38,250 bases of DNA. Source: Syntrophaceae bacterium (GTDB lineage Bacteria; Desulfobacterota; Desulfomonilia; Desulfomonilales; Desulfomonilaceae). Location of the stretch: NCBI GenBank assembly GCA_031292235.1, contig JARLHM010000109.1, forward strand, positions 1-38,250. The letters run 5' to 3'. The number at the start of each line of letters is the position of its first letter. The stretch's first letter is position 1. Shown piece after piece: positions 1 through 7,820 of this stretch. The position numbers and the translations under genes are program-made. Under the pieces are notes generated by a model. The model made no database searches and was not told the DNA's origin. It was given only the letters and a program-made list of their open reading frames with translations.

Positions 1-1
1 A

Positions 2-550
2 TGCGAGGTCCTTGAGGAGGGTTTGAAAAAGTTTACCGGGACCATAGTGTTGATCACTCATGACAGAAGACTCATGAATGGGATTTGCACAGGCATTCTG
101 GAAATTCATGACAGCACGGGGGACTTTTATCCTGGAAACTACGATGATTACCAGTTCAAAAAGGACCTGATGAGCAAAGAGATCCAAAGTAATTTTACTG
201 AGGTTCAACTAGTCCGTCCCGTTGCCCAGGCAAGCACAATTAATTTTGGCAATAAGGATCAGCGAAAAGATAAAAAGAGAAAAGACGCTCAAGCACGTCA
301 GGTATTATCGAAAAAAATGGCCCCAGTCAAAGAACAGATCACGCGTATAGAAATCGATTTGGGGGAAAAAGAATCTCGTCGGAAAGAGATTCAGGACTTG
401 ATTGCCGACCCCAAAATTTACGAGGACAAAGAAGCATTGATGTCGCTGTTGACCGAAGGACCAGCCATCTCTAAGGAAATCTCCGCTCTAGAGGTGAAAT
501 GGGAGACGCTTCACACTGAACTCGAAACGCTCGAAGCAGAATCGGGGTGA
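2..550 (+). CDS. ABC-F family ATPase, C-terminal part (5' end outside window)
   Basis: The open frame enters from the left edge and the visible part is about 182 residues. It begins just after the expected signature and Walker B region of the second ATPase domain. The H-loop (LITHDRRLMNGICTGILEI) and the ABC-F closing motif (YPGNYDDYQFKKDL) are both seen. The rest is a highly charged, Lys/Glu-rich helical region of about 110 residues, matching the coiled-coil C-terminal extension of Uup/YdiF-type ABC-F proteins. These soluble ATPases bind ribosomes rather than transport solutes. A TTG at 23 is in frame but lies inside the conserved domain, so it is not the start. Which ABC-F subgroup this is cannot be decided without the N-terminal half. 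Confidence 0.88.
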   Translation, partial: CEVLEEGLKKFTGTIVLITHDRRLMNGICTGILEIHDSTGDFYPGNYDDYQFKKDLMSKEIQSNFTEVQLVRPVAQASTINFGNKDQRKDKKRKDAQARQVLSKKMAPVKEQITRIEIDLGEKESRRKEIQDLIADPKIYEDKEALMSLLTEGPAISKEISALEVKWETLHTELETLEAESG

Positions 551-699
551 GGTAGAGGTCTGCGTAAATTCCTACAACCCGTAGCCTCTTACGCCGAGCG
601 TTTGATATAAGGAATAGACTGTTATCTTTATAGATTACCGATTCGTTAACGGGTCCGTTTTTTTAGCTCATCCACAACACGGTGGACATCGGCTAGACA

Positions 700-891
700 T
701 CATTTTCCCGATGGGTTATTGGTGGCGCAATGACATCCCCCGATCTTCTTTTCGAACATGATTTTTTCCATGATCAATGATTTGCCATTAGTTATGAAAT
801 CTTGCTCCAGATTATTCCTAGTGTAGCCAAAACAGTAGCAAATCAATGGATTGTCGTTCTGCTTTTCTAGTTCATCCGTGTTGGTTTTCAT
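700..891 (-). CDS. Small CxC...CxC iron-sulfur (BFD/CopZ N-domain-like) protein
   Basis: This is a 63-residue product starting at ATG 891. Cysteines C18 and C20 (ICYCFGYTRNN) and C53 and C55 (GGCHCATNNPSGK) form the CxC-x32-CxC arrangement typical of the [2Fe-2S] module in CopZ-type metallochaperones and BFD-like proteins. The frame stays open upstream to a TTG at 957, but those extra 22 residues look like the tail of a VapB-type antitoxin, so I take the internal ATG as the start. The upstream GAG is a weak ribosome site. Usual CopZ proteins carry a second zinc domain, which is absent here. The role is probably redox or metal handling; no partner gene is adjacent. The fold is fairly clear, the exact start is not. 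Confidence 0.6.
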   Translation of the reverse strand: MKTNTDELEKQNDNPLICYCFGYTRNNLEQDFITNGKSLIMEKIMFEKKIGGCHCATNNPSGK

Positions 892-1057
892 TTGAATCTC
901 GATTCTTTCGGTCCCTACGAGTTTAGCAAGCATCTTGCCACTTTCCAACGCAATCAATGACTAATCCAAGCCTAACAAGCGCTGTCTTTTCAACAATTCC
1001 GGTCAGCTTAGAAGCTTTTTGAATTAGTTCATCATCTATGTTTAGTGTTGCTCTCAT
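892..1057 (-). pseudogene. VapB-type antitoxin relic, frameshifted
   Basis: From ATG 1057 the minus strand reads MRATLNIDDELIQKASKLTG followed by VEKTALVRLGL, which is the ribbon-helix-helix start of VapB antitoxins of the kind that neutralise PIN-domain VapC toxins. This frame then stops after about ten more codons. The expected continuation (LIALESGKMLAKLVGTE) lies in another frame beginning at about 957, so one extra base or two missing bases near 955-962 break the gene. No PIN-domain toxin follows; the next coding sequence downstream is the small iron-sulfur protein. It is read as a decayed orphan antitoxin. A sequencing error or programmed frameshift would be the alternatives. Confidence 0.55.
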
Positions 1058-1098
1058 TTGTCGAGCCCTTGCGCTGATATCTGTTTTCTGTACGATGC

Positions 1099-1127
1099 AA
1101 TATGCATATTTTATCTGTATCTGTAAA
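1099..1127 (-). promoter_or_regulatory. Possible promoter with overlapping palindrome upstream of vapB relic
   Basis: On the minus strand TTTACA (1127-1122) and CATATT (1104-1099) are spaced by 17 nt, a plausible sigma70-type promoter reading into the antitoxin relic at 1057. A perfect 12-bp palindrome, AATATGCATATT (1099-1110), overlaps the -10. Antitoxins of this class usually bind palindromes at their own promoter, so this may be the old operator. This is a pattern match only. Confidence 0.35.
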
Positions 1128-1178
1128 GAGAACCATCTCTTGCTGAGGTTGACATGTTATGTAAAAACGAGTTTTCAC

Positions 1179-1207
1179 TTGACTGAAAAATTGAGTTGAC
1201 ACAATAT
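1179..1207 (+). promoter_or_regulatory. Possible promoter in the 1058-1544 gap, upstream of the benzoate module
   Basis: TTGACT (1179-1184) and CAATAT (1202-1207) are separated by 17 nt and point toward the thiolase gene about 340 nt downstream. The rest of the gap between the antitoxin relic (1057) and the thiolase start (1545) is AT-rich, and I see no credible gene in it. The long leader could hold regulatory sites for aromatic-responsive control, but no clear operator is visible. Confidence 0.3.
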
Positions 1208-1544
1208 ATGATCAATTAGGCCGTTAATTTATCTTAGGATTAATTAGTTAGAGATGTTCACCACTTTTGTAGGTATTAATAAGGTATGTTCAAGAATTCA
1301 GTATAGACTACAAATTTCTATTGCGCATGAACATGTAAAGGGTTAAACTTAAATTTGGACACAAGATTACCTTGTTCTACAGTTCTTTGGAACCCAAACA
1401 GGAAAGAGCCCAAACAGCAAACGAAAGTTTCATATACATCAGACTCCAGGGAGTGGTTGTTGAAAATTCGTTAGGGCTGTTCGCTCAGGATTATTTCTAT
1501 CACCACTTTTTCGCACCAGATCTATAATCCGGAGGTATCTATTT

Positions 1545-2720
1545 ATGGATCGTAACGTTTGCGTTATCGCCGGAGGTATGTCCAAGTGGGGAGTAAGGGA
1601 TGGCAGTCAGCGAGATTTCTTTCAGGAAGCCGCCAAGGCCTGCTACGACGACAATCCTCAATTAAACCCTAAAGAAATTGATGGCTTGCTCGTCGCCTCG
1701 GCATACACTGAGAGGACTTCGTACCAGACACATCTTGCTCCGCTTGTGGCTGAGTATGTAGGGATTCAACCCAAGAATATCTGCGCCAGAGTCGAATTGC
1801 TGTGCGCGAGCGGTAGTTCCGCGATTATTCTGGCTTTTGCCATGATAAAATCGGGCCAAGCCGACATAGTCATGGTGGCCGGTGGAGAAAAGCTTTACAC
1901 ACCCCAGAAATGGGAAATTTTTTACAGCGAACTGGCATCTGTCGATCATGATTGGGATGGCGGTCAGGGACTGGGACTGCCACCCCCTGTGTTCGCTATG
2001 GTGGCCAAGCAGCACATGCTCAAGTATGGCACCAAGAAAGAGCATCTCGGAGTTGTTTCAGTAAAGAACCGCAGAAATTCCGCCAAGAATCCCAAGGCCC
2101 AGTTTCAAACGCCTGTAACGATGGAAGAAGTCATGAGTGGCCGTATGATCGTCCCGCCACTAACGCTATATGATTGCTGCCCCATTACTGATGGTGCCGC
2201 CTGTATTGTTCTGGCGGCTGAAGAAATGGCCAAAGACATGACCGATAAGCCGTTGGTCTACATTCGTGGCACAGCACAGGCCTCAGTAAACAATATGTCC
2301 GCGAACATGCCGAACTGGACCACTTGGGAAGCCCTAAAGATTGCGGCTCAACAGGCTTATTCAAAATCCAAGGTAGACCCCAAAGAGGTCAATGTCGCCA
2401 TGACGCACGATTGTTTCACTATATCCGAAATAATCGAAATGGAAGATCTTGGGTTCTGCAAAAAGGGCGAGGGTGGATTCTTCGTCGCCGATGGCCAAAA
2501 CGATTTCGGAGGTCAAGTCCCGACCAATACCGATGGTGGATTGCTTGGATGTGGTCACCCGTTCGGCGGCACTGGAATAAGACAGGGTATCGAGGTGACC
2601 CGTCAGTTGCGTGGTGACGCCATTCAACAGGTACCTAACGCAACCATCGGCCTCACCCATAATCTCAGCGGTTTTATCGCCGCTCATACTGTTTTGATCT
2701 ACGGGAGGGAAGTCGCATGA
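1545..2720 (+). CDS. Thiolase, SCP-x/acetyl-CoA acetyltransferase type
   Basis: 391 residues, starting at ATG 1545 behind a GGAGG. The nucleophile cysteine is C87 in the segment LLCASGSSAI. The C-terminal half has HDCFTISEI (H about 288) and GCGHPFGGTG (C336, H338), the pattern of thiolases related to SCP2-thiolase rather than to classical FadA/AtoB. Such enzymes often work with a small zinc-ribbon/OB-fold partner, and one follows here with a 4-nt overlap. By position next to oah and dch, the likely job is a thiolytic step in aromatic acyl-CoA breakdown, for example cleavage of a 3-oxoacyl-CoA such as 3-oxopimelyl-CoA. BbsB-like benzoylsuccinyl-CoA thiolase is an alternative. Family is certain; substrate is inferred. 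Confidence 0.88.
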   Translation: MDRNVCVIAGGMSKWGVRDGSQRDFFQEAAKACYDDNPQLNPKEIDGLLVASAYTERTSYQTHLAPLVAEYVGIQPKNICARVELLCASGSSAIILAFAMIKSGQADIVMVAGGEKLYTPQKWEIFYSELASVDHDWDGGQGLGLPPPVFAMVAKQHMLKYGTKKEHLGVVSVKNRRNSAKNPKAQFQTPVTMEEVMSGRMIVPPLTLYDCCPITDGAACIVLAAEEMAKDMTDKPLVYIRGTAQASVNNMSANMPNWTTWEALKIAAQQAYSKSKVDPKEVNVAMTHDCFTISEIIEMEDLGFCKKGEGGFFVADGQNDFGGQVPTNTDGGLLGCGHPFGGTGIRQGIEVTRQLRGDAIQQVPNATIGLTHNLSGFIAAHTVLIYGREVA

Positions 2721-3205
2721 GCACACCCGGAATTTCCATACTGGATGGAAAATACATGGTCACCATGGACCTGTTCCCTCAGCAGTCCAAAGAATTTAAC
2801 CAGATTTATAAGTTTTACGAATATCTCAAAGAGGGCCGCTTTACGACCACAAAATGCAAAGATTGCGGATCGGAACCCTTCCCGCCAAGGGTCATGTGTC
2901 CTGACTGCTATAGCACTAATGTTGAGTGGATAGATTGGCCAACCATAGGCACAGTGATTGATGTTACCGAAGAAGCGGTCGGCGTTCCCCTTGGTTTCGG
3001 CAAACCTCCTCTGGTCCACGCGTTGGTCGACCTTGACGGCAAAAAGACTTTTTTTGTCCGAATAATCAATTGTAAGACAGGCGAACTTAAATCCGGCGAC
3101 AAGGTTAAGTTAGCTGTCTTCGATGTCGATCCGGTCCCGCAGGAATTTGGAAGAGAAGTAATTAATATTCCAAGGGTTTTCTATGCCTTTGAACCTGTCA
3201 AGTAG
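2717..3205 (+). CDS. Zinc-ribbon/OB-fold acyl-CoA-binding partner of the thiolase (DUF35 type)
   Basis: 162 residues. Its start codon overlaps the thiolase stop (ATGA), which suggests translational coupling and a complex with fixed stoichiometry. A rubredoxin-like zinc ribbon is formed by C47, C50, C61 and C64 (CKDCGSEPFPPRVMCPDC), followed by an OB-fold beginning near residue 75 (GTVIDVTEE). In the known BbsAB and archaeal thiolase/HMG-CoA synthase complexes, DUF35 proteins hold the CoA substrate or bridge two enzymes. The roughly 40-residue helical N-terminus before the ribbon is typical. It has no catalytic motif of its own. Confidence 0.87.
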   Translation: MSTPGISILDGKYMVTMDLFPQQSKEFNQIYKFYEYLKEGRFTTTKCKDCGSEPFPPRVMCPDCYSTNVEWIDWPTIGTVIDVTEEAVGVPLGFGKPPLVHALVDLDGKKTFFVRIINCKTGELKSGDKVKLAVFDVDPVPQEFGREVINIPRVFYAFEPVK

Positions 3206-3306
3206 GTGGACCCTATATCGAATTATAGCGGTCAGCAAGAGACCCAAACAGTTAATCAATTGGATCAAGTGGCGCTTGTGTCAAAACAAATAATCAGGAG
3301 GATCAA

Positions 3307-4437
3307 ATGACTCTGGAATGGTTGCCTCGGGATAATGGATCAAAGAACCACATACTTATAGGCTCGGAGCATTGGGGCACGGAAGCTCCCTGCACAGTTT
3401 ATGAAAAGAAACTTTTAACAAATCCCAAGGGAGAAGAAATCCCTGGTCTTTATGTGGCATGGATCAGACTTAACAACCCGAACCAGTATAATTCGTACAC
3501 TACGGAGATGGTCAAAGGCGTTATCGCCGGATTTACAGCGGCCAGTCAAGATCGTTCAGTTGTTGCGGTCGTGTTCACCGGCACAGGCGACAAAGCGTTC
3601 TGTACTGGCGGCAATACAAAAGAATACGCCGAATATTACAGCAAAAGGCCCCACGAATACGGCGAATACATGGATTTGTTTAATGGAATGGTTGATTCCA
3701 TCCTTGATTGCAAGAAACCAGTCATTTGCCGTGTAAACGGTATGAGGGTCGCAGGTGGTCAGGAAATCGGTATGGCGTGCGATCTTGCCATTTCCAGTGA
3801 CGTTGCCATATTCGGGCAGGCGGGAGCACGGCATGGTTCGAGCCCTGATGGTGGGTCTACGGACTTCCTGCCGTGGTTCCTTTCCATGGAAGACGCAATG
3901 TGGAACTGTGTAAGCTGTGAGATGTGGAGCGCTTACAAGATGAAAGCCAAGAACTTGATCTCCAAGGCCGTCCCGGTACTGAAGCAAGGCGACAAGTTTA
4001 TAAGAAATCCTTTGATCGTAACGGATACTTATGTAAAAGACGGCGAAATCGTTTTTGGGGAATTCAAGACTGGCGATGAAGCCAAGGTGGCGAAATCGTT
4101 AATTAAAGAATTACCAACAGATTTCACCCTGCTCGACAAGGAAGTAAACAAGGTCATTTGGACTTTCGCCAACCTGTTTCCAGGATGTTTAATCAAGGCG
4201 GTCGACGGGATTAGAGCCAAAAAGAAATTCTTCTGGGACCAGTCGAAGCTCCCGAACAGACATTGGCTCATGGCCAATATGAGCTACGAAGCCTATTTGG
4301 GGTTTAATGCTTTTAATTCCAAGAAAATCACGGGGACCGACGTAATCGACTTTATTAAATGGAGACAATTGATTGCGGAGGGCGCTCCCGCCACAGACGA
4401 AAACTTTGCCAAGGTTTTAGGAAAACCCAAGGAATAA
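3307..4437 (+). CDS. oah: 6-oxocyclohex-1-ene-1-carbonyl-CoA hydrolase (ring-cleaving)
   Basis: 376 residues, the usual length for the BamA/Oah family. ATG 3307 follows an AGGAGG with a 5-nt gap. It is a crotonase-fold enzyme that adds water to 6-oxocyclohex-1-ene-1-carbonyl-CoA and opens the ring to 3-hydroxypimelyl-CoA in the anaerobic benzoyl-CoA pathway. Family landmarks are YNSYTTEMVKGVIAGF (61-76, the region used as a functional marker for anaerobic aromatic degraders), the oxyanion-hole segment FCTGGNTKEYAEYY (98-111), the second oxyanion segment RVAGGQEIGMACD (147-159), and ARHGSSPDGGSTDFLP (174-189). These long BamA-specific insertions separate it from ordinary enoyl-CoA hydratases. 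The dch gene follows, as expected for the pathway; the intervening dehydrogenase gene (had/bamQ) is not here. Confidence 0.95.
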   Translation: MTLEWLPRDNGSKNHILIGSEHWGTEAPCTVYEKKLLTNPKGEEIPGLYVAWIRLNNPNQYNSYTTEMVKGVIAGFTAASQDRSVVAVVFTGTGDKAFCTGGNTKEYAEYYSKRPHEYGEYMDLFNGMVDSILDCKKPVICRVNGMRVAGGQEIGMACDLAISSDVAIFGQAGARHGSSPDGGSTDFLPWFLSMEDAMWNCVSCEMWSAYKMKAKNLISKAVPVLKQGDKFIRNPLIVTDTYVKDGEIVFGEFKTGDEAKVAKSLIKELPTDFTLLDKEVNKVIWTFANLFPGCLIKAVDGIRAKKKFFWDQSKLPNRHWLMANMSYEAYLGFNAFNSKKITGTDVIDFIKWRQLIAEGAPATDENFAKVLGKPKE

Positions 4438-4466
4438 TCATTTGATTCCTGAATTATAAATGTCGT

Positions 4467-4496
4467 CGGTCCACTCGATTCTAATTTAGTGGACCG
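4467..4496 (+). other. Stem-loop between oah and dch
   Basis: A perfect 9-bp inverted repeat, CGGTCCACT (4467-4475) and AGTGGACCG (4488-4496), encloses a 12-nt loop. It lies between the oah stop (4437) and the dch start (4531), with no T-tract after it, so it is not a standard intrinsic terminator. It may stabilise or process the transcript to set different levels of the two enzymes. Confidence 0.5.
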
Positions 4497-4530
4497 GCGG
4501 CTAAACAATTTGATCCGAGGTTACGGTAAA

Positions 4531-5310
4531 ATGGAATACCGATTGATTAAGGTTGAGAAATATTTCGACGAATCTGTGATCAAAATTGTGCTGAACTCGC
4601 CGAAAGCAAATGTTCTGGAAGCCGCGATGCTGGGTGAAATCTTGGAGGTAATCCAAGATCTTAGCATCGACAACAACCTTAAACTCCTCGTGTTTGAAGG
4701 CGCAGGTAAGCATTTTTCTTTCGGCGCCAGCGTTCCGGAGCACACCAAAGATAATGCGGCCATGATGTTGAAGTCTTTCCATGAGCTGTTTTATCAACTT
4801 TCCAACATGGGCGTCTTGACCATGGCTATAGTCAGAGGCCAGTGTTTGGGCGGTGGCATGGAATTGGCCCTATTCTGTAATTTCATCGTGGCTGATCCAA
4901 CCGCCTTTTTTGGCCAACCGGAGATTGTTCTGGGCGTGTTTCCTCCCCCTGCGTCAGTAATGCTGCCTCTAAAGGTCGGCCAGACATTTGCCGATGAAAT
5001 CGCTATTACCGGACGGTCCTTGGACGCGAATGAAGCCGATAGAATCGGCCTTGTCAACGTGCTTTGCGAGGAAGGTCAGGACGCATGGGAATTGGCTTCC
5101 AAGTGGATTGAAAAATATATTGTTCCAAAGAGCGCATCAAGTTTGCGGATTGCAAATCTAGCGGTCAGGACCAATTTCTTTCGTGCGATTCGAGAAGATT
5201 TACCACGCATGGAAGGGCTTTATCTAAAACTTTTGATGGAAACCCTTGACGCTAATGAGGGAATCCAGGCGTTTCTCGAAAAAAGAAAGCCGACTTGGAA
5301 AAACGAATAG
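4531..5310 (+). CDS. dch: Cyclohexa-1,5-diene-1-carbonyl-CoA hydratase
   Basis: 259 residues from ATG 4531, close to the family length. An in-frame GTG at 4489 is rejected as start because it lies inside the hairpin arm and adds a non-conserved leader; GAGG at 4516-4519 serves the ATG. It is a crotonase-fold enzyme that hydrates the cyclohexadienoyl-CoA product of benzoyl-CoA reduction to 6-hydroxycyclohex-1-ene-1-carbonyl-CoA. Seen: the first oxyanion region HFSFGASVPEH (61-71), the second GQCLGGGMELAL (103-114), and the Dch-like segment FFGQPEIVLGVFPPPAS (126-142). Crotonase paralogs are hard to tell apart, but these motifs and the neighbouring oah gene support Dch (BamR in Geobacter). Confidence 0.88.
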   Translation: MEYRLIKVEKYFDESVIKIVLNSPKANVLEAAMLGEILEVIQDLSIDNNLKLLVFEGAGKHFSFGASVPEHTKDNAAMMLKSFHELFYQLSNMGVLTMAIVRGQCLGGGMELALFCNFIVADPTAFFGQPEIVLGVFPPPASVMLPLKVGQTFADEIAITGRSLDANEADRIGLVNVLCEEGQDAWELASKWIEKYIVPKSASSLRIANLAVRTNFFRAIREDLPRMEGLYLKLLMETLDANEGIQAFLEKRKPTWKNE

Positions 5311-5339
5311 AATTCTAATTACCGATTAAGATTAATACC

Positions 5340-6332
5340 TTATTTAAGAGCGGTTATTATCTGATCCATCTGATTCCCACCACGGACCAGTTGGACATCA
5401 TTAAAACCTGCAATAATAAGGTCTTCAGAAATTTCTCTAAACGTATATGTGTTCCCTTCCCTTGTAGCGACAAGCATGTTCACCGCAAAAATTGCTCCAT
5501 CACTGGGTGAAATTCTAGACTCATCCATGATGTGGTCTCTAATTATGAGCAGACCATTTGGTTCCAGCGCCTGATAGGCCTTTGAGAATAGTGACCGATT
5601 TCTCTCCCGTCCGTTTATGTGAATAATAGCGGACAACAACACCGTATCGTGTCCTGTCGGTAACGCATCCTTATTGAAATCACCTTCAACATAACTTATC
5701 CGACTGGCAAACTTGGTCCCGGTAATTCTTTCACGAGTTATTTCAATCACCAATGAAAGATCGAACAACGTTGCGGACAGATTGGGATTAAGTTCCAATA
5801 ATGCTCTGGAATAAACTCCTGACCCACCCCCAATATCCAGGAGATTTTTTCTGCCATCCAGATTTATGTCCTTGGCTATCCGCATGGCCCTTTTCCGACC
5901 GACTACTTCCATTGCTCCTATGAAAGCTTCAATATCATTTCTAGATTTATCTGTTTTTATGAAAGACCCCTTGTCGAAGTCGCCCTTAACTATGGATGTC
6001 AAATTCGACCAACTTTTCCACATGCGGGCTCGGTGCAAAATCATGGGCAATATCGATTCTTCGGAATTGGGATCCAAAGCCATGTAAAGTTGTGGCTTAA
6101 TAGAATAGGATTCCGAGGACTTATTCAACAATTTAAGGGAGGCGAGCGCATCTAGCAGGATTTCAAGCCCTCTAAGGTCCCATCCATAAGCTTCACATAG
6201 ATCGTCAGCCGATTTAGGCCCTGAAAGTAACTTCGAAAATATATCCAGTTCGGCCGCCGTAAGGATTATGCGCGCCTTTTGAAAACCTACGCTCATTAAA
6301 TCTATAGCCCGAACATCTAACGCTGTTTCCAA
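5340..6332 (-). CDS. SAM-dependent O-methyltransferase (family 2, acetylserotonin-OMT-like)
   Basis: 330 residues. I place the start at TTG 6332 because an AGGAGG (6345-6340) sits 7 nt before it; the GTG at 6350 has no ribosome site and would swallow this one. The N-terminal 90 residues form a winged-helix dimerisation domain (KARIILTAAELDIFSKLLSG). The SAM-binding motif LLDIGGGSGVYSRALLE begins near residue 162, and the segment TVLLSAIIHINGRERN aligns with the catalytic region of this family. Members methylate hydroxyl groups of small aromatic or polyketide-like molecules, and several carotenoid or bacteriochlorophyll O-methyltransferases share the fold. It follows a membrane-protein gene by 22 nt, so the two are probably one transcript, convergent with the benzoate module. 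The substrate cannot be told from sequence. Confidence 0.8.
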   Translation of the reverse strand: METALDVRAIDLMSVGFQKARIILTAAELDIFSKLLSGPKSADDLCEAYGWDLRGLEILLDALASLKLLNKSSESYSIKPQLYMALDPNSEESILPMILHRARMWKSWSNLTSIVKGDFDKGSFIKTDKSRNDIEAFIGAMEVVGRKRAMRIAKDINLDGRKNLLDIGGGSGVYSRALLELNPNLSATLFDLSLVIEITRERITGTKFASRISYVEGDFNKDALPTGHDTVLLSAIIHINGRERNRSLFSKAYQALEPNGLLIIRDHIMDESRISPSDGAIFAVNMLVATREGNTYTFREISEDLIIAGFNDVQLVRGGNQMDQIITALK

Positions 6333-6354
6333 TATTGAACCTCCTGTCACAAGT

Positions 6355-6756
6355 TCAGTGGGACAAATGCTTGAAAAGTTCCAAGCCCGCCGAACTCATA
6401 ACTATCAATATCGTCCCCAACATTATATACAAGCCCATTAATGGAAGAGCAGTCATATATCCCTTGTAACGTAGTACGACACACAATTTGATGATTAGGA
6501 AGACAAAAACAGCCATTCCCAGGAAACCGTGAATCAGAAAATTTACTGGAGTATTTTCGAAGAACGCGATCCGCGGGACCATGTATACAAAAAAGGCGCT
6601 AAATAGGATCATAAACAGACGTCCAAGCCATCGATGCGCTGTTTTAAAAATTTGCGGGCCGCCTCTGCGCCCCAATATTTCGACGATTAACAGAGTATTG
6701 ACGATTCCCAAAACGGCTAGGATGATCGCGCCTGCAAGAATTAGTGATTCTGGCAT
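6355..6756 (-). CDS. Four-helix integral membrane protein, cytochrome b561-like layout
   Basis: 133 residues, starting at ATG 6756. Four hydrophobic helices are visible, at about residues 5-26, 45-62, 72-92 and 103-124. Histidines precede or begin helices 2 and 3 (HRWLGRLFM at about 42; HGFLGMAVF at about 76), an arrangement reminiscent of small b-type haem or DUF420/DUF4079-like membrane proteins, but I do not recognise a specific family. It is upstream of, and probably co-transcribed with, the O-methyltransferase. If haem is bound it could pass electrons in the membrane; that is inference from helix and histidine layout only. Confidence 0.6.
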   Translation of the reverse strand: MPESLILAGAIILAVLGIVNTLLIVEILGRRGGPQIFKTAHRWLGRLFMILFSAFFVYMVPRIAFFENTPVNFLIHGFLGMAVFVFLIIKLCVVLRYKGYMTALPLMGLYIMLGTILIVMSSAGLELFKHLSH

Positions 6757-6809
6757 ATTTGCACTACCCCCAATTTTCTAAAGCAATTCTGAACAAATCC
6801 CACTCACAT

Positions 6810-6837
6810 AGAATAGCTTTTTTATGAATTCATGCAA
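6810..6837 (-). promoter_or_regulatory. Possible promoter for the membrane protein/methyltransferase pair
   Basis: On the minus strand TTGCAT (6837-6832) and TATTCT (6815-6810) are spaced by 16 nt and lie about 55 nt upstream of ATG 6756. The adjacent opposite promoter at 6914-6942 makes this a divergent control region. Confidence 0.35.
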
Positions 6838-6913
6838 GCGAACCTCAAAGCAAATATCTCGACACTGACATAATTCATAACTTTAATTATACTCGCTTTT
6901 ATATTGTTATTAA

Positions 6914-6942
6914 TTGACAATATTGCCTAGTAATAATATCTT
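6914..6942 (+). promoter_or_regulatory. Sigma70-type promoter for trmJ-like gene and lgt
   Basis: TTGACA (6914-6919), a 17-nt spacer and TATCTT (6937-6942) match the consensus well in an AT-rich stretch. Transcription would start near 6950, giving a leader of about 55 nt before ATG 7008. An earlier in-frame TTG at 6966 is less likely as start. Confidence 0.5.
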
Positions 6943-7007
6943 CAACCCGCGTCGTTCCGTTTTATTTGAGACGTGTGACGCGGTTCGGGAATTTAAGACA
7001 GGTGCGC

Positions 7008-7820
7008 ATGAATCCTTCAAGAAGAGTGCAGAGAGGGTTCAGGGTCCATCCAGATTGGGCCACTTCCCTTGGGAATATTCAAATTGTCTTGGTGGGAACG
7101 ACTCATCCCGGGAACATAGGCGCCGTCGCGCGTGTCATGAAAAACATGGGATTGAAAAAACTTGAACTTGTTTCTTCAACCGGTTGTGGTACCGAGACAG
7201 ACGCCTTCCCTATGGCTTCCGGCGCATATGATATAGTCGCAAACGCAGGGGTTTTTGATCACCTGACCGAGGCTCTCGCCAATTCAGTAATGGCGGTAGC
7301 CACTTCCGCCAGGCTGGGTGGGAAAAGAACAACTGCGAAAACTCCATCGGAAATAGCGCCGGAAATTATGTCGACAGCAAAGTCAGCAGAAGTTTCAATA
7401 GTTTTCGGTCGAGAATCGAGGGGACTAACCAACGAAGAAATCAAATTTTGTGATCATCATGTGATCATACCCACAGATGCGGATTTCGCTTCTATGAATT
7501 TGGCTCAAGCCGTGGCGGTAATTTGTTACGAACTTTTTAAAATGGCTTCTCAACCAGTTGGGTTTCAGGCGCTTTCCTTCCACCCTGCTCCAATAGAATC
7601 TCGTGAACTTATGTTTAAGCATATTGAGCAGTCTCTGTCGCGAGTCGGTTTCTTACCCCGCAAGAACCCATTAAGGATGATGCGGGACGTGCGGCGCATT
7701 CTAAATAGCGCAACAATCGATGAACGGGATGTAAGGATAATTCGGGGCATGTTTCGCAAGGTCGATAACGCCATGCGAATGGCTGGACTTAACCGGCATA
7801 ATGAGGCTAGAGAAGAATGA
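7008..7820 (+). CDS. TrmJ-like tRNA/rRNA 2'-O-methyltransferase (SPOUT/TrmH superfamily)
   Basis: 270 residues from ATG 7008. The three SPOUT motifs of the TrmJ group are present: PGNIGAVARVMKNMG (34-48), FGRESRGL (133-140) and IPTDADFASMNLAQAVAV (154-171). The last two form the trefoil-knot SAM pocket. TrmJ methylates the 2'-hydroxyl of position 32 in tRNA; this family also includes general RNA methyltransferases, so the exact target is inferred. The C-terminal tail of about 85 residues, rich in Arg and Lys, resembles the helical extension of TrmJ. Its stop overlaps the start of lgt by 4 nt, so the two are translationally coupled. Confidence 0.85.
   Translation: MNPSRRVQRGFRVHPDWATSLGNIQIVLVGTTHPGNIGAVARVMKNMGLKKLELVSSTGCGTETDAFPMASGAYDIVANAGVFDHLTEALANSVMAVATSARLGGKRTTAKTPSEIAPEIMSTAKSAEVSIVFGRESRGLTNEEIKFCDHHVIIPTDADFASMNLAQAVAVICYELFKMASQPVGFQALSFHPAPIESRELMFKHIEQSLSRVGFLPRKNPLRMMRDVRRILNSATIDERDVRIIRGMFRKVDNAMRMAGLNRHNEAREE

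Noticed and set aside
648-664. Terminator after the ABC-F gene
   Set aside because: There is a T-run at 658-664, but the preceding stem is only 4-5 bp with a tiny loop; too weak to call.
551-699. VapC toxin downstream of the VapB relic
   Set aside because: I looked for a PIN-domain reading frame on both strands; the space is too short and holds no such motif.
3830-3850. tRNA T-arm-like GGTTCGAGCCC sequence
   Set aside because: It lies inside the oah coding sequence and no cloverleaf can be built around it.
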